Shown here: positions 23,730 through 31,104 of the stretch, piece by piece
How positions within the stretch are numbered: the first letter of the stretch is position 1
How the letters are laid out: every line of letters begins with the position of its first letter
DNA from: Chryseobacterium oncorhynchi
GTDB taxonomy: Bacteria; Bacteroidota; Bacteroidia; Flavobacteriales; Weeksellaceae
Reading direction: 5' to 3'
NCBI RefSeq assembly: GCF_002899895.1
Contig: NZ_PPEI02000009.1
Coordinates: 37,582-101,581, forward strand
DNA: 64,000 nt
The notes under the pieces: generated by a model
Seen by the model: only the letters and a program-made list of their open reading frames with translations
Databases searched by the model: none
Told to the model about the DNA's origin: nothing
Translations under genes and position numbers: made by a program

Positions 23730-24494
23730 ATGTACCAAAACACAAACATATCTATTGAAAATTTGACAAAAGAACTCAATTTTCAGAAAAAAAATCATTA
23801 TGATAGGAATTTTCATAAAAGAGTTAGGGAGGTTACCTCAAAGAGATTTTCATTATCTAAATTAATACAGCCTTACCAATTTGCTGCGTCTATTAAATTT
23901 AAATCGAGATTGGATAGAGATTTCGCTTATTTATTAGAGTATGATTTTAATGTAAAATGTTACTTGGAGCAACCACTTATAATTGTGTATGAGGATATTC
24001 AAGGTAATCGAAATTTATACTGTCCCAGTTTTATTGTAGAATATTATGATGGAACAGCTCCAAAACTAATTGAAGTTGTAAAAGAAAGTATGTTAAGCAA
24101 TATGTCTCTAGAGCAAGAGAATAAATATAATGCAGTCAAAGAATTTTGCAAAAAGAATGGACTAGAATTTTGTTTGATAACTGATGTGCAAATTCGTATT
24201 GAAAAAAGGATAGAATTAAGTAACTATAAATTTCTGTTTCAATATAGAGATTTCTATAGTAATGTGAATAAAGAAGAAAAAGGCTTTCCAGAGTTTAATA
24301 CCGACGTTGCATTGGTAAATCATAAAATGAAAAGGGGATCTAAAATTACTATTAAAGAGCTGCTTATTTCAATTACAATTGATAAAAAAAGACATAAAGA
24401 ACTGCTTTTTCAAATATGGTTTATGGTGGCGAATCATTTTTTTACTGCTAACCTTAAAGAAAAATTAACTGTAAAATCACTTATTACTAAATAA
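23730..24494 (+). CDS. Cassette gene: TnsA-like endonuclease-fold protein with altered catalytic positions
   Basis: A 254-residue protein. The order SRLDRDFAYLLEYDFNVKCYLEQP, then a Y-E-D segment, NLYCPSFIVEYYDG, KLIEVVKES and FCLITDVQIR, is that of the TnsA catalytic domain (acid in the first helix, QPL.I.Y, PDF..., ExK, LitD..I). At the usual PD position there is Ser100 (CPSF), and the Lys after the IEV strand (Lys118) is displaced by one residue, so cleavage activity is doubtful. The start codon is the end of a perfect linker. No TnsB or TnsC partner is present. It could be a domesticated transposition protein. Confidence 0.7.
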   Translation: MYQNTNISIENLTKELNFQKKNHYDRNFHKRVREVTSKRFSLSKLIQPYQFAASIKFKSRLDRDFAYLLEYDFNVKCYLEQPLIIVYEDIQGNRNLYCPSFIVEYYDGTAPKLIEVVKESMLSNMSLEQENKYNAVKEFCKKNGLEFCLITDVQIRIEKRIELSNYKFLFQYRDFYSNVNKEEKGFPEFNTDVALVNHKMKRGSKITIKELLISITIDKKRHKELLFQIWFMVANHFFTANLKEKLTVKSLITK

Positions 24495-24516
24495 ATCTCA
24501 AAAAATGATAGATTCT

Positions 24517-25317
24517 ATGAAAATAGCATACAAATTGAAATTTATAATATTTTTTTCACTACTGTCAACATCTTTTTTTTCACAGAAGTTTAGTTTTGTT
24601 TATGAAGCTAAATATAGAACAAGTAAAGAAAAATCTGAAGATATTAATACTGAAAATATGATTTTGGATTTTGAGAATAATACTTCTATTTTTAGAGACT
24701 CCATGTCCAGAGATGCTGATTCCCTGAAGCTCATTAATAAAAATGGAGGCTATATAATGGGGATTGAAAATCAATTTTATATTAAAAAAGATATCACTAA
24801 TAAAAAAATAGGAAAAATTATTACTTATTTAAGAGCAAATTATCTTCTCCCGGTTGATGAACAATTGAATTGGAATATCTTACCGGAACAAAAAACAATT
24901 GGAAAATATAAATCTCAAAAAGCAGAAGTTAGTTATGGTGGTAGAAACTGGGTTGCTTGGTTTACGACAGAATTACCTTTTAATGATGGTCCCTATATTT
25001 TCTATGGATTACCTGGTTTAATCATTTCCATTGAAGATACAGAACATGATTACTCATTCAATTTAATACAGGTAAAAAAAGGAAGCAATTGGTTTGATGT
25101 AAGGACAAAAACCATTACAATCAACTGGACACAATATGATCAGCTAGGAAAATCATATTATAATGACCCTTGGAATTCCAAAACCGGCAAAAAAGTTACA
25201 TTTACAGATCCCCAGGGAAATGAAAAAGATATGCATGAAATGATCAGAGAAGCGCAAAAATCTATTCTTGAAGAAAATAATCCTTTAGAGTTGAATCACA
25301 AAATCAATTATAAATAA
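24517..25317 (+). CDS. Last cassette gene: GLPGLI-family secreted protein
   Basis: About 266 residues from the ATG at 24517; 24505 lies at the linker. It has a signal peptide (KFIIFFSLLSTSFFSQ) and the family hallmark YGLPGLIISIEDTEHDYSF at about residues 166-184, preceded by the usual KAEVSYGGRNWVAWFTTELP. Family knowledge: GLPGLI proteins are exported Bacteroidota proteins of unknown function, often beside TonB-dependent systems. It is odd here, as the only clearly exported enzyme-sized protein in the array, and it is followed by the linker-repeat junction at 25391. Confidence 0.85.
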   Translation: MKIAYKLKFIIFFSLLSTSFFSQKFSFVYEAKYRTSKEKSEDINTENMILDFENNTSIFRDSMSRDADSLKLINKNGGYIMGIENQFYIKKDITNKKIGKIITYLRANYLLPVDEQLNWNILPEQKTIGKYKSQKAEVSYGGRNWVAWFTTELPFNDGPYIFYGLPGLIISIEDTEHDYSFNLIQVKKGSNWFDVRTKTITINWTQYDQLGKSYYNDPWNSKTGKKVTFTDPQGNEKDMHEMIREAQKSILEENNPLELNHKINYK

Positions 25318-25390
25318 AAACTTCTGCCGGAATGGGTATCGCCATTTTGAATTAGAGAGTTTTTGAAATTTTAGGTTTTAGAAAATGATA

Positions 25391-25485
25391 GATCTCAAAA
25401 AAATATCTCCCACTGGCCACGTTAATCATTCTCCCGGTTCCGGAACCCGGAGCGCTGCACAATATTGCTAAAGAAAAAAAATAGA
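25391..25485 (+). repeat. Long repeat fragment B joined to a cassette linker
   Basis: ATCTCAAAAAAATATCTCC at 25391 merges the cassette linker start (ATCTCAAAAAA) with the internal part of the 206-bp repeat (ATATCTCCxxCTGGCCACG...). It runs to the GCTAAAGAAAAAA marker at about 25480. It is less than half a unit and more diverged than the other arrays. The remaining bases up to 25630 contain the small hairpin CGTCAGTTTTTGACG (about 25566-25580) and a TAACTTTG -7 element near 25617. Confidence 0.85.
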
Positions 25486-25633
25486 TTAAAAAAGGACTTC
25501 GATTAAAACGGGTATTAATCTATACATGGCTTAAATTTCTTGAGCATTAAAAATTATTAAATGCGTCAGTTTTTGACGTTGCTAAGAATTATTTTTGGTT
25601 ATATAGAATATATATATTAACTTTGCTAAACAA

Positions 25634-25771
25634 ATGACAACAAAAGTATTACATATCAATAAGCCAAGTAAAGACGTTCTTAATGTTTTTATGAGACTTC
25701 GTCTTGAAAAAGAGGAAAAAATAAGATCTGTAAAAGAATCTAATAATTATAAGACTTTTAAAAAGATATAA
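25634..25771 (+). CDS. 45-aa basic protein
   Basis: ATG at 25634, 10 bases after the TAACTTTG -7 element. Translation gives 45 residues (MTTKVLHINKPSKDVLNVFM, then RLRLEKEEKIRSVKESNNYK) before TAATAATTG, where the next gene begins. Short, basic and helical, resembling a small antitoxin or leader protein. It is supported by promoter position and by tight coupling to the next gene, not by homology. Confidence 0.55.
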   Translation: MTTKVLHINKPSKDVLNVFMRLRLEKEEKIRSVKESNNYKTFKKI

Positions 25772-25774
25772 TAA

Positions 25775-26251
25775 TTGGAATTTGAGTCTGAAATTCCTTT
25801 TGAAACAAAAGAAGGGAATAAATATGTATTACGTTTCTCTTCTTTTAATGAGGATGCAGTACCGATTCAAAGTCCAATTGTTGAATTAAATCTTATACCT
25901 TTACAATTAAGTTCTCAATTTAATTCTTTCCACACGTTTAATTATATAGTAAAAGAAATCACTAATTATTTGAAGGATAAACCTGATGTAATTGTTTACT
26001 ATTATTGTGATAACAAAGAACTTTTTTGGAGAACAAATAGACCAGCTATACCATATCAAGAATTTAGGAGTAATCTGTTTACAGCTATGTTCATGAGATC
26101 TAATCCAGATGATTTATTATTACGATCCTTTATAATTAAAGATGTAGAAAATGGAGATCATTATGTTTCATTACTTCATAGACAACATCATTTAGATCAA
26201 ATACAAGTATTAGAAGATCTGATTAAGGATTTTCATAAGAGTGATTCTTAA
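25775..26251 (+). CDS. Hypothetical protein with TTG start
   Basis: A 158-residue soluble protein. The frame is closed by a stop directly upstream, so TTG at 25775 is the only start that keeps the conserved-looking N-terminus (EFESEIPFETKEGNKYVLRF); the first ATG is much further in. It contains VIVYYYCDNKELFWRTNRPA and ends VSLLHRQHHLDQIQVLEDLI. Together with the 45-aa gene it forms a two-gene operon facing the SOS operon. Not recognised; a toxin-antitoxin pair is possible. Confidence 0.65.
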   Translation: MEFESEIPFETKEGNKYVLRFSSFNEDAVPIQSPIVELNLIPLQLSSQFNSFHTFNYIVKEITNYLKDKPDVIVYYYCDNKELFWRTNRPAIPYQEFRSNLFTAMFMRSNPDDLLLRSFIIKDVENGDHYVSLLHRQHHLDQIQVLEDLIKDFHKSDS

Positions 26252-26252
26252 A

Positions 26253-26612
26253 CTAGAATCGTGTTCCTTTTTCAATTAGTTTATTTATCTCCAATTGAAT
26301 TTTTTCTCTTGACAGCGGAGTCTGAGAGATTACTTCATAAGCGTCATCAAGAAAACTTAAAATTTCATCATCGATCATTGCGGATAGATAGACATAGAGC
26401 CATTTTCTATCTACATCATCGAAATAATGTTCATTAAATTGATTGAGAGTCTTAGAAGATTCTCTCCATTTAGTGCCAAAATAGCCATCAAACTCATGAT
26501 TTTTCCTTTGCGCTTCACCGTGAATTAAGTCCATTGCGTCTAGCATATAATTTTTTAAATCCTTAGGATCATCTACCAAATATTCTACTAGTATATTTCT
26601 TACAGTTATCAT
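26253..26612 (-). CDS. Hypothetical protein, last gene of the SOS mutagenesis operon
   Basis: A 119-residue, mostly helical, acidic protein (RNILVEYLVDDPKDLKNYML, WLYVYLSAMIDDEILSFL, PLSREKIQLEINKLIEKG). It starts four bases inside the end of the SRAP gene (ATGA), so it is translated with it. Its stop lies one base from the end of the convergent gene at 25775. Family not recognised. Confidence 0.72.
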   Translation of the reverse strand: MITVRNILVEYLVDDPKDLKNYMLDAMDLIHGEAQRKNHEFDGYFGTKWRESSKTLNQFNEHYFDDVDRKWLYVYLSAMIDDEILSFLDDAYEVISQTPLSREKIQLEINKLIEKGTRF

Positions 26613-27241
26613 ATTAAAATAGCTTCTAGTTTTGGGTCATATATTGGATATATAAAATTCTTATGAGTAGTATCTTTCAGCCAGCTTTCCCGAGCTGCAT
26701 TATCTAATACTATTGGCATTCGCTTTTTATTGTTGTGTATCTCAGACATTAATTCATTTGCCACACTTGTGCAAATAGAAAATGATAACAGGTCCTGTCC
26801 TGAACTTTTATCTTTCCAAATATTATAAATTCCCGCGAGGGCGAAAGGTTTGTTTTCGTTGATTAAATGTATATAATACTTTTCTTTTTTCTTACCAGCC
26901 GGATCTAGCCATTTCCACTCATAAAATCCATTTACTAAAACAAGACATCTATTATTCACGCTGTTTTTAAATGAGGGTTTAATTTCCAATTCCTCACCTA
27001 CAGCATTTAAAGTATTTGTTTGAAATGACCGATCTTTTGACCATGAAGGCAATAGACCCCAATCTCCCAAAACAACATGATCGGGTTCAGAATCAATAAT
27101 GATAGGAACTTTATTATCATATTCACCTTTCTTCCGAAAACCACTCAGAACTGGTGTTGCTTTAAATTCTACTTCAAAGCCTACATTAAATTCTTTTTCG
27201 ATGTCTTCTTGTGTATAATTAGTTGAAATTGTGTAGCACAT
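26609..27241 (-). CDS. SRAP (SOS response-associated peptidase, HMCES/YedK family)
   Basis: A 210-residue protein starting MCYTIS with the catalytic Cys2 exposed after Met removal. It has LGDWGLLPSWS, NNRCLVLVNGFYEWKW (catalytic Glu in the FYEW motif), FALAGIYNIWKD, FSICTSVANELMSEIHNNKKRMPIVL (His at the end of the EIH motif) and ESWL. All SRAP signatures are present. Family knowledge: SRAP proteins form a thiazolidine crosslink with abasic sites in single-stranded DNA. The neighbouring umuDC-like genes on the same strand place it in a lesion-tolerance operon. Only three bases separate it from the polymerase gene. Confidence 0.93.
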   Translation of the reverse strand: MCYTISTNYTQEDIEKEFNVGFEVEFKATPVLSGFRKKGEYDNKVPIIIDSEPDHVVLGDWGLLPSWSKDRSFQTNTLNAVGEELEIKPSFKNSVNNRCLVLVNGFYEWKWLDPAGKKKEKYYIHLINENKPFALAGIYNIWKDKSSGQDLLSFSICTSVANELMSEIHNNKKRMPIVLDNAARESWLKDTTHKNFIYPIYDPKLEAILI

Positions 27242-27244
27242 ATT

Positions 27245-28483
27245 CTAAGCTTTTAGTATTAATATTTCATTAGTTGATAAAAACTCCTGTTTCATGATCC
27301 AAGTCCTTTTAAGATTCATCCCGGCAAGTTTTACTTTTGGACTTCCATATTTGGAATTAATCATATCTACGGCATCCATCACAGGTTTATGTTTTTGAAA
27401 AGAATCTTCATCAAAAAGACTGACAATTCTTTCATTCTCAGGAACAAATGTACTCAATATTACGCCTGCCTTTTTATATTTGAAGTCTGGCTTATAAATT
27501 TTATTTAACGCCTTTTTTGCATACTTTGCTATCTCCATAGAAGAGCTGTAAGGATTGGGCAAAGTCACTGTATAACTTTTACTATATTGAGGAAGGTCCT
27601 TCCGGAAGAAATTAGTAGTTAAAAACACGGTAATATGCCAGCAACAGCTTTTCTGAGCCCGTAGCTTTTTTGTACATTCTGATGTAAAAGTTACAATTCT
27701 TTCATTTAGAAAATCAAAATCATCAGTACCCTTATCAAAAGTACGTGTTGTGGCAATCTGTTTGTTAGGTTCAGAATAACTAATATCATATTGCTTTATA
27801 CCAAGCAATTCATTTTTCATCCTTATACCAAAGATTCCCATTTCTTTTTTTAAAAACTGATCTGGCAAGTTCACAAAGTCGATAGCTTTTTTTACACCAT
27901 AATCCAAAAATCTCTTTTCATACCTTCTTCCTATACCCCATACATCACCAATGGAAATCCATTTAAGCGCTTTTTCAATTTTTTCTGGGGTATCTATAGT
28001 ATATACATGTCCGAGTTCATGAGAGTATTTTTTTACAATCTTGTTGGCGACTTTTGCCAGCGTTTTTGTTGGAGCTATTCCTATAGAAGTGGGAAGATCC
28101 AATCCTCTAAAAATTCTATCTCTCATTTCCGTCATTTTTAAATTTATGTTAGAATGCCCATCGAGATAGATCCATGATTCATCCACTGAATAACTTTCAA
28201 CCATATCAGAGTATTTTTCTATTATAGACTTCATTCTGTTACTCAAGTTTCCATACAAAGGAAAGTTAGCGGATCTTAAAATCAAACCATGAGATTTAAC
28301 CAGGTGATCAATTCTAAATTTGGGTTCTCCCATTTGAATGCCTAATTTTTTAGCTTCCGCACTTCTGGCAATAACACAGCCATCATTATTTGATAAAACA
28401 ACAAGAGGTTTACCCCGATACTTTACTTGATATAAGGTTTCGACTGTTGTATAAAAATTGTTAGCATCACAAATGGCTATCAT
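27245..28483 (-). CDS. umuC: Y-family DNA polymerase (UmuC-like)
   Basis: A 412-residue protein. The palm starts MIAICDANNFYTTVETLY with the first metal-binding Asp and goes on to VVLSNNDGCVIARSAEAKKLG and the catalytic YSVDESWIYLDG. Then come TSIGIAPTKTLAKVANKIVKK, a thumb with the VWGIGRRYEKRFLDYG helix-hairpin-helix, and a little-finger and C-terminal region typical of UmuC rather than DinB (QATTRTFDKGTDDF-like, LKRTWIMKQEFLS). It synthesises DNA across lesions as the catalytic part of Pol V. It lies six bases downstream of the UmuD-like gene. Confidence 0.93.
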   Translation of the reverse strand: MIAICDANNFYTTVETLYQVKYRGKPLVVLSNNDGCVIARSAEAKKLGIQMGEPKFRIDHLVKSHGLILRSANFPLYGNLSNRMKSIIEKYSDMVESYSVDESWIYLDGHSNINLKMTEMRDRIFRGLDLPTSIGIAPTKTLAKVANKIVKKYSHELGHVYTIDTPEKIEKALKWISIGDVWGIGRRYEKRFLDYGVKKAIDFVNLPDQFLKKEMGIFGIRMKNELLGIKQYDISYSEPNKQIATTRTFDKGTDDFDFLNERIVTFTSECTKKLRAQKSCCWHITVFLTTNFFRKDLPQYSKSYTVTLPNPYSSSMEIAKYAKKALNKIYKPDFKYKKAGVILSTFVPENERIVSLFDEDSFQKHKPVMDAVDMINSKYGSPKVKLAGMNLKRTWIMKQEFLSTNEILILKA

Positions 28484-28489
28484 AAGTTC

Positions 28490-28969
28490 TCATCTATATT
28501 TTCTTACGATTCCCACAATCACCCCCCAAAGCAAAAACGATGTTGTTTCGTCAATATCAAAATCTGCATAGTTTTTATTAGCCGTTTTAAACTGTAGGCT
28601 TTTTAAACGATTGTTAGAATCATATTTGGGATTGAATCTTTTTATATAAGGCTGATCATCGATATATACAGCTACTAAATCCAGTTCTTTCGGAGTGAGA
28701 CCCTTTTCAATTATTGCCCAATCATTATTATAAACCCCTATCTCAGAAAGGCAATCACCCTCTATTTTTGCAGGAAAAGTTGTTTCAGAATTTTTGATTA
28801 AAAAGCTAAATAAGTCCATTTCTGGATAATCATCAGCCGGACTGGAAAAACTCTGATATCCACTAGCACCCGCTAATAGAGACTCATTAAATGGCTTTAA
28901 TATTACCGGGTCGGTACTTGCCAGTTTAAATATTTCTAATTTTCCGCTATGTTTTTCATGACTGTTCAT
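28490..28969 (-). CDS. umuD: UmuD-like S24 peptidase with Cys in place of the catalytic Ser
   Basis: A 159-residue protein without an N-terminal DNA-binding domain, like UmuD. The cleavage region reads LLAGASGYQSFSSPADDYPE. The catalytic motif is KIEGDCLSEIGV: where UmuD and LexA have GDSM, there is Cys73 (codon TGC at 28751-28753). The general-base Lys110 (YIKRF) is exactly 37 residues on, the same spacing as Ser60-Lys97 in E. coli UmuD. It would be activated by RecA filaments through self-cleavage, if the Cys works. A TAATTTTG -7 element lies directly ahead of the ATG. Confidence 0.88.
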   Translation of the reverse strand: MNSHEKHSGKLEIFKLASTDPVILKPFNESLLAGASGYQSFSSPADDYPEMDLFSFLIKNSETTFPAKIEGDCLSEIGVYNNDWAIIEKGLTPKELDLVAVYIDDQPYIKRFNPKYDSNNRLKSLQFKTANKNYADFDIDETTSFLLWGVIVGIVRKYR

Positions 28970-29046
28970 AATGCAAAATTAGACACTTTTTTTGCCTAAA
29001 ACATTCGATATTATGTTAAACTTTTCACAGCAAAGTTAACAGCCTA

Positions 29047-29067
29047 ATACGACAGAACTTGTCGTAT
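29047..29067. promoter_or_regulatory. Palindrome upstream of the umuDC-like operon
   Basis: ATACGACA-GAACT-TGTCGTAT, 8-bp arms and 5-bp spacer, 78 bases ahead of the UmuD-like start. A TAACTTTG promoter element on the minus strand lies between it and the gene. A candidate LexA or other SOS repressor operator. It is also just downstream of the small minus-strand gene at 29082, so a terminator is the alternative, though no good T-run follows. Confidence 0.5.
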
Positions 29068-29081
29068 ATTTTTAATACTTC

Positions 29082-29234
29082 CTAATCTGAAGCTTTAAAA
29101 ATAAAATAATCAGAAATCTGGACTTCCACATTTTTTTTTATTGTTACTGAGTAAATTATTACTCCTGCTAATAAAAGCAATCCTCCCACTATTGCAACAG
29201 GGTGAGGCTTTATAAGTTGAATAAATTTTTTCAT
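29082..29234 (-). CDS. 50-aa single-pass membrane protein
   Basis: MKKFIQLIKPHPVAIVGGLL continuing with a hydrophobic helix to about residue 30, then a polar tail ending FIFKASD. It fits no shadow pattern, since the opposite strand is open but gene-free. It has a basic N-terminus before a single helix. Small membrane proteins of this kind are sometimes SOS-induced division inhibitors, but that is speculation. Not recognised. Confidence 0.5.
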   Translation of the reverse strand: MKKFIQLIKPHPVAIVGGLLLLAGVIIYSVTIKKNVEVQISDYFIFKASD

Positions 29235-29429
29235 TTTATATATTTTTCATTTTTTAATAAATACTTTCAATTTTCCAAAAGTACGATCGACTTTAAAAAA
29301 AATCCGGTTTGCTAATTTTGCCCATTAATAAAGAGTTTTCAATGTACATATGGATATTAATTAAAGTTGTGACGCAACTTTTACATATTCTTTCTATACT
29401 AAAGATAAATTTCTTCAAAAATGTTTTAT

Positions 29430-30292
29430 TTTATCTGCAGGTGCAGATCTTTCCACCCTTGGAGGATCCTTCCGGAACAATGCCTGTGATCTCATAAATA
29501 TCCCCAGCTGGCCCCACTGATCTCTCTCCCGGATCCGGAACCCGGATGGCTGCACAATATTGCTAAAGAAAAAAAAGCCTCAGGACTCTCCCTGAGCTTC
29601 CCTTTATCATGGTTAAACTCCGATATCCTTTTTATCTGCAGGCGCAGATCTTTTCACCGGAGTTTCCTTCCGGAACATTACCGGTGATCTCATAAATATC
29701 TCCAGCTGGCCCCACTGATCACTCTACCGGATCCGGAACCCGGAGCGCTGCACAATATTGCTAAAGAAAAAAATTAAGAGCTTCAGGACTCTCCCTGTGC
29801 TTCTCTTTATCCTGGTTAAACTCCGATATCCATTTTATCTGCAAGCGCAGATCTTTCCACTCCCGGAGGATCCTTCCGGAACAATGCCAGCAATCTCATA
29901 AATATCTCCAGCTGGCCCCACTGATCACTCTACCGGATCCGGAACCCGGATGGCTGCACAATATTGCTAAAGAAAAAAAATAGGGCCCTCAGGACTCTCT
30001 CTGTGCTTCTCTTTATCCTGGTTAGACTCTGATATCCATTTTATCTGCAAGCGCAGATCTTTCCACTCCCGGAGGATCCTTCCGGAACAATGCCAGCAAT
30101 CTCATAAATATCTCCAGCTGGCCCCACTGATCACTCTACCGGATCCGGAATCCGGATGGCTGCACAATATTGCTAAAGAAAAAAAATAGGGCCCTCAGGA
30201 CTCTCCCTGAGCTTCTATTTATCCTGGCTAAACTCCGATATCCATTTTGTTTGCAGGCGCAGATCTTTTCACCCCCTGAGGATCCTTCCAAA
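29430..30292 (+). repeat. Long structured repeat array C (about 4.2 units)
   Basis: Units with the CTCATAAATAT marker at 29491, 29689, 29895 and 30101 (periods 198, 206, 206). Locus-specific variants recur in its units: GCCAGCAATCTC, CACTCTACCGGATCC and the GGGCCCTCAGGACTC stem. The array begins at TTTATCTGCAGGTGCAG and ends within a GGAGGATCCTTCC-like segment. The short plus-strand frame starting at 29312-29341 runs into it and may be a truncated gene. No complete gene lies in 29235-30452. Confidence 0.95.
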
Positions 30293-30417
30293 ATAGAAAA
30301 TTAAAAGAATACGGTTTACCGTAAAATAGTTTAAATTTTTGTTATTTAATTTGTTAAAAAAATCACGAAATAGGGTATTATTTGAATAGTTTTTTGTATA
30401 TTTGATAAGCATTAAAA

Positions 30418-30452
30418 GCACCGGTGCAGGTGGATAAAGTCGCAGAATAAAT
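30418..30452 (+). promoter_or_regulatory. Hairpin leader, copy 1
   Basis: CACC-GGTGCA-GGTG hairpin, then ATAAAGTCGCAGAATAAAT directly before the ATG at 30453. A TATATTTG -7 element at 30397-30404 puts the transcription start just ahead of the hairpin, so it forms the whole 5' untranslated region. An almost identical leader lies at 30833, and a relative with a different stem lies at 50276. Confidence 0.7.
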
Positions 30453-30821
30453 ATGCAGTTTCATAAATTTAGACTCTCAATCGGAGAGATTGAACTTTCA
30501 GAAGAAGATATCAGACTTATAAAACCACAAATAGATAAAGCCTTTGTGGGTTTAGAGCAAGACGAGTATGAGAAACTTAAAGAATCAAAACCTGATGAAA
30601 TTAAAATGGCTTTAGAAAATATGGATGATGATGAGCTTCTTTATATTGCTAAAGTAAATGACCAGAAAAAGCCTGATAATCGCTATAGACCTGACTCATT
30701 TTCTCAAAAAATTTATCGAGAATTGTTTAAAAGGAAAGGAGATCTTGGTTATAAACAATTAAATCATCTAAGCACGATTCAAAGAAAGTATCTAACAAGT
30801 TTAGGATTAAAAGAACGATAG
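30453..30821 (+). CDS. Hypothetical protein behind hairpin leader
   Basis: A 122-residue acidic helical protein (IGEIELSEEDIRLIKPQIDK, EYEKLKESKPDEIKMALENM) with a basic C-terminus (FSQKIYRELFKRKGD, LSTIQRKYLTSLGLKER). Soluble, no signal peptide. It is the first of a four-gene run and has its own promoter and structured leader. Not recognised. Confidence 0.72.
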   Translation: MQFHKFRLSIGEIELSEEDIRLIKPQIDKAFVGLEQDEYEKLKESKPDEIKMALENMDDDELLYIAKVNDQKKPDNRYRPDSFSQKIYRELFKRKGDLGYKQLNHLSTIQRKYLTSLGLKER

Positions 30822-30832
30822 ATAATCAAAAA

Positions 30833-30866
30833 CCACCGGTGCAGGTGGATAAAGTCGCAGATAAAT
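30833..30866 (+). promoter_or_regulatory. Hairpin leader, copy 2 (intergenic)
   Basis: CCACC-GGTGCA-GGTGG hairpin, then ATAAAGTCGCAGATAAAT, ending at the ATG at 30867. It lies between two genes of one run, 11 bases after a stop codon, so it is not simply the start of a transcript. It repeats more than 25 of the bases found before the first gene, which suggests a second kind of cassette linker or a translation-control element. Confidence 0.7.
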
Positions 30867-31070
30867 ATGAAAAATAGAAATCCACATTATGTAATTTTTA
30901 AAGTTACAGGAATAGAAAGAAAAGTAAAAAAAGGATCTACATTGCAGATTAATGATAGATTTGTAGGAATGTTTTTTCCACTTAATAACGAAGTCCAATT
31001 CTGTGATGTTAATGAAGAAGAATGGACTTTTAAAGTAGGTATGCATTGTGAAATAATTGATACAATATAA
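30867..31070 (+). CDS. Hypothetical protein behind second hairpin leader
   Basis: A 67-residue beta-rich protein (HYVIFKVTGIERKVKKGSTL, NDRFVGMFFPLNNEVQFCDV, EWTFKVGMHCEII), compact and soluble. The pattern suggests a small barrel or SH3-like fold; no family recognised. Confidence 0.65.
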   Translation: MKNRNPHYVIFKVTGIERKVKKGSTLQINDRFVGMFFPLNNEVQFCDVNEEEWTFKVGMHCEIIDTI

Positions 31071-31104
31071 TTGATGAATTTAATAATTTTAATCCCCTTA
31101 TTAT

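Larger units (their letters stand above)
14308..24509 (+). repeat. Cassette linker repeats, second array (about 21 copies)
   Basis: Copies of TAATCTC(A/G)(A/C)AAA(A)CGAT at 14308, 14721, 15173, 17530, 18061, 18606, 19025, 19287, 19635, 19843, 20089, 20521, 21241, 21568, 22077, 22299, 22612, 23029, 23362, 23715 and 24493, each about 16-18 bases long. Many start at the stop codon of one gene and end at, or within about 12 bases of, the start codon of the next. CAC replaces CAA in several copies and ATGAT replaces ACGAT in others. Gene junctions at 15841, 16064, 17110, 17477 and 20800 lack a clear copy. No intrinsic terminator was seen between cassettes. Confidence 0.92.

Noticed and set aside
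24912-24927. AATCTCAAAAAGCAGAAG within the GLPGLI gene resembles the cassette linker.
   Set aside because: It encodes conserved residues (KSQKAEV) of the family and is inside a normal gene, so it is coincidental.
29309-29497. Plus-strand frame running into repeat array C.
   Set aside because: Its second half is repeat sequence. It might be the remnant of a truncated gene, but there is not enough unique coding sequence to support it as a feature.
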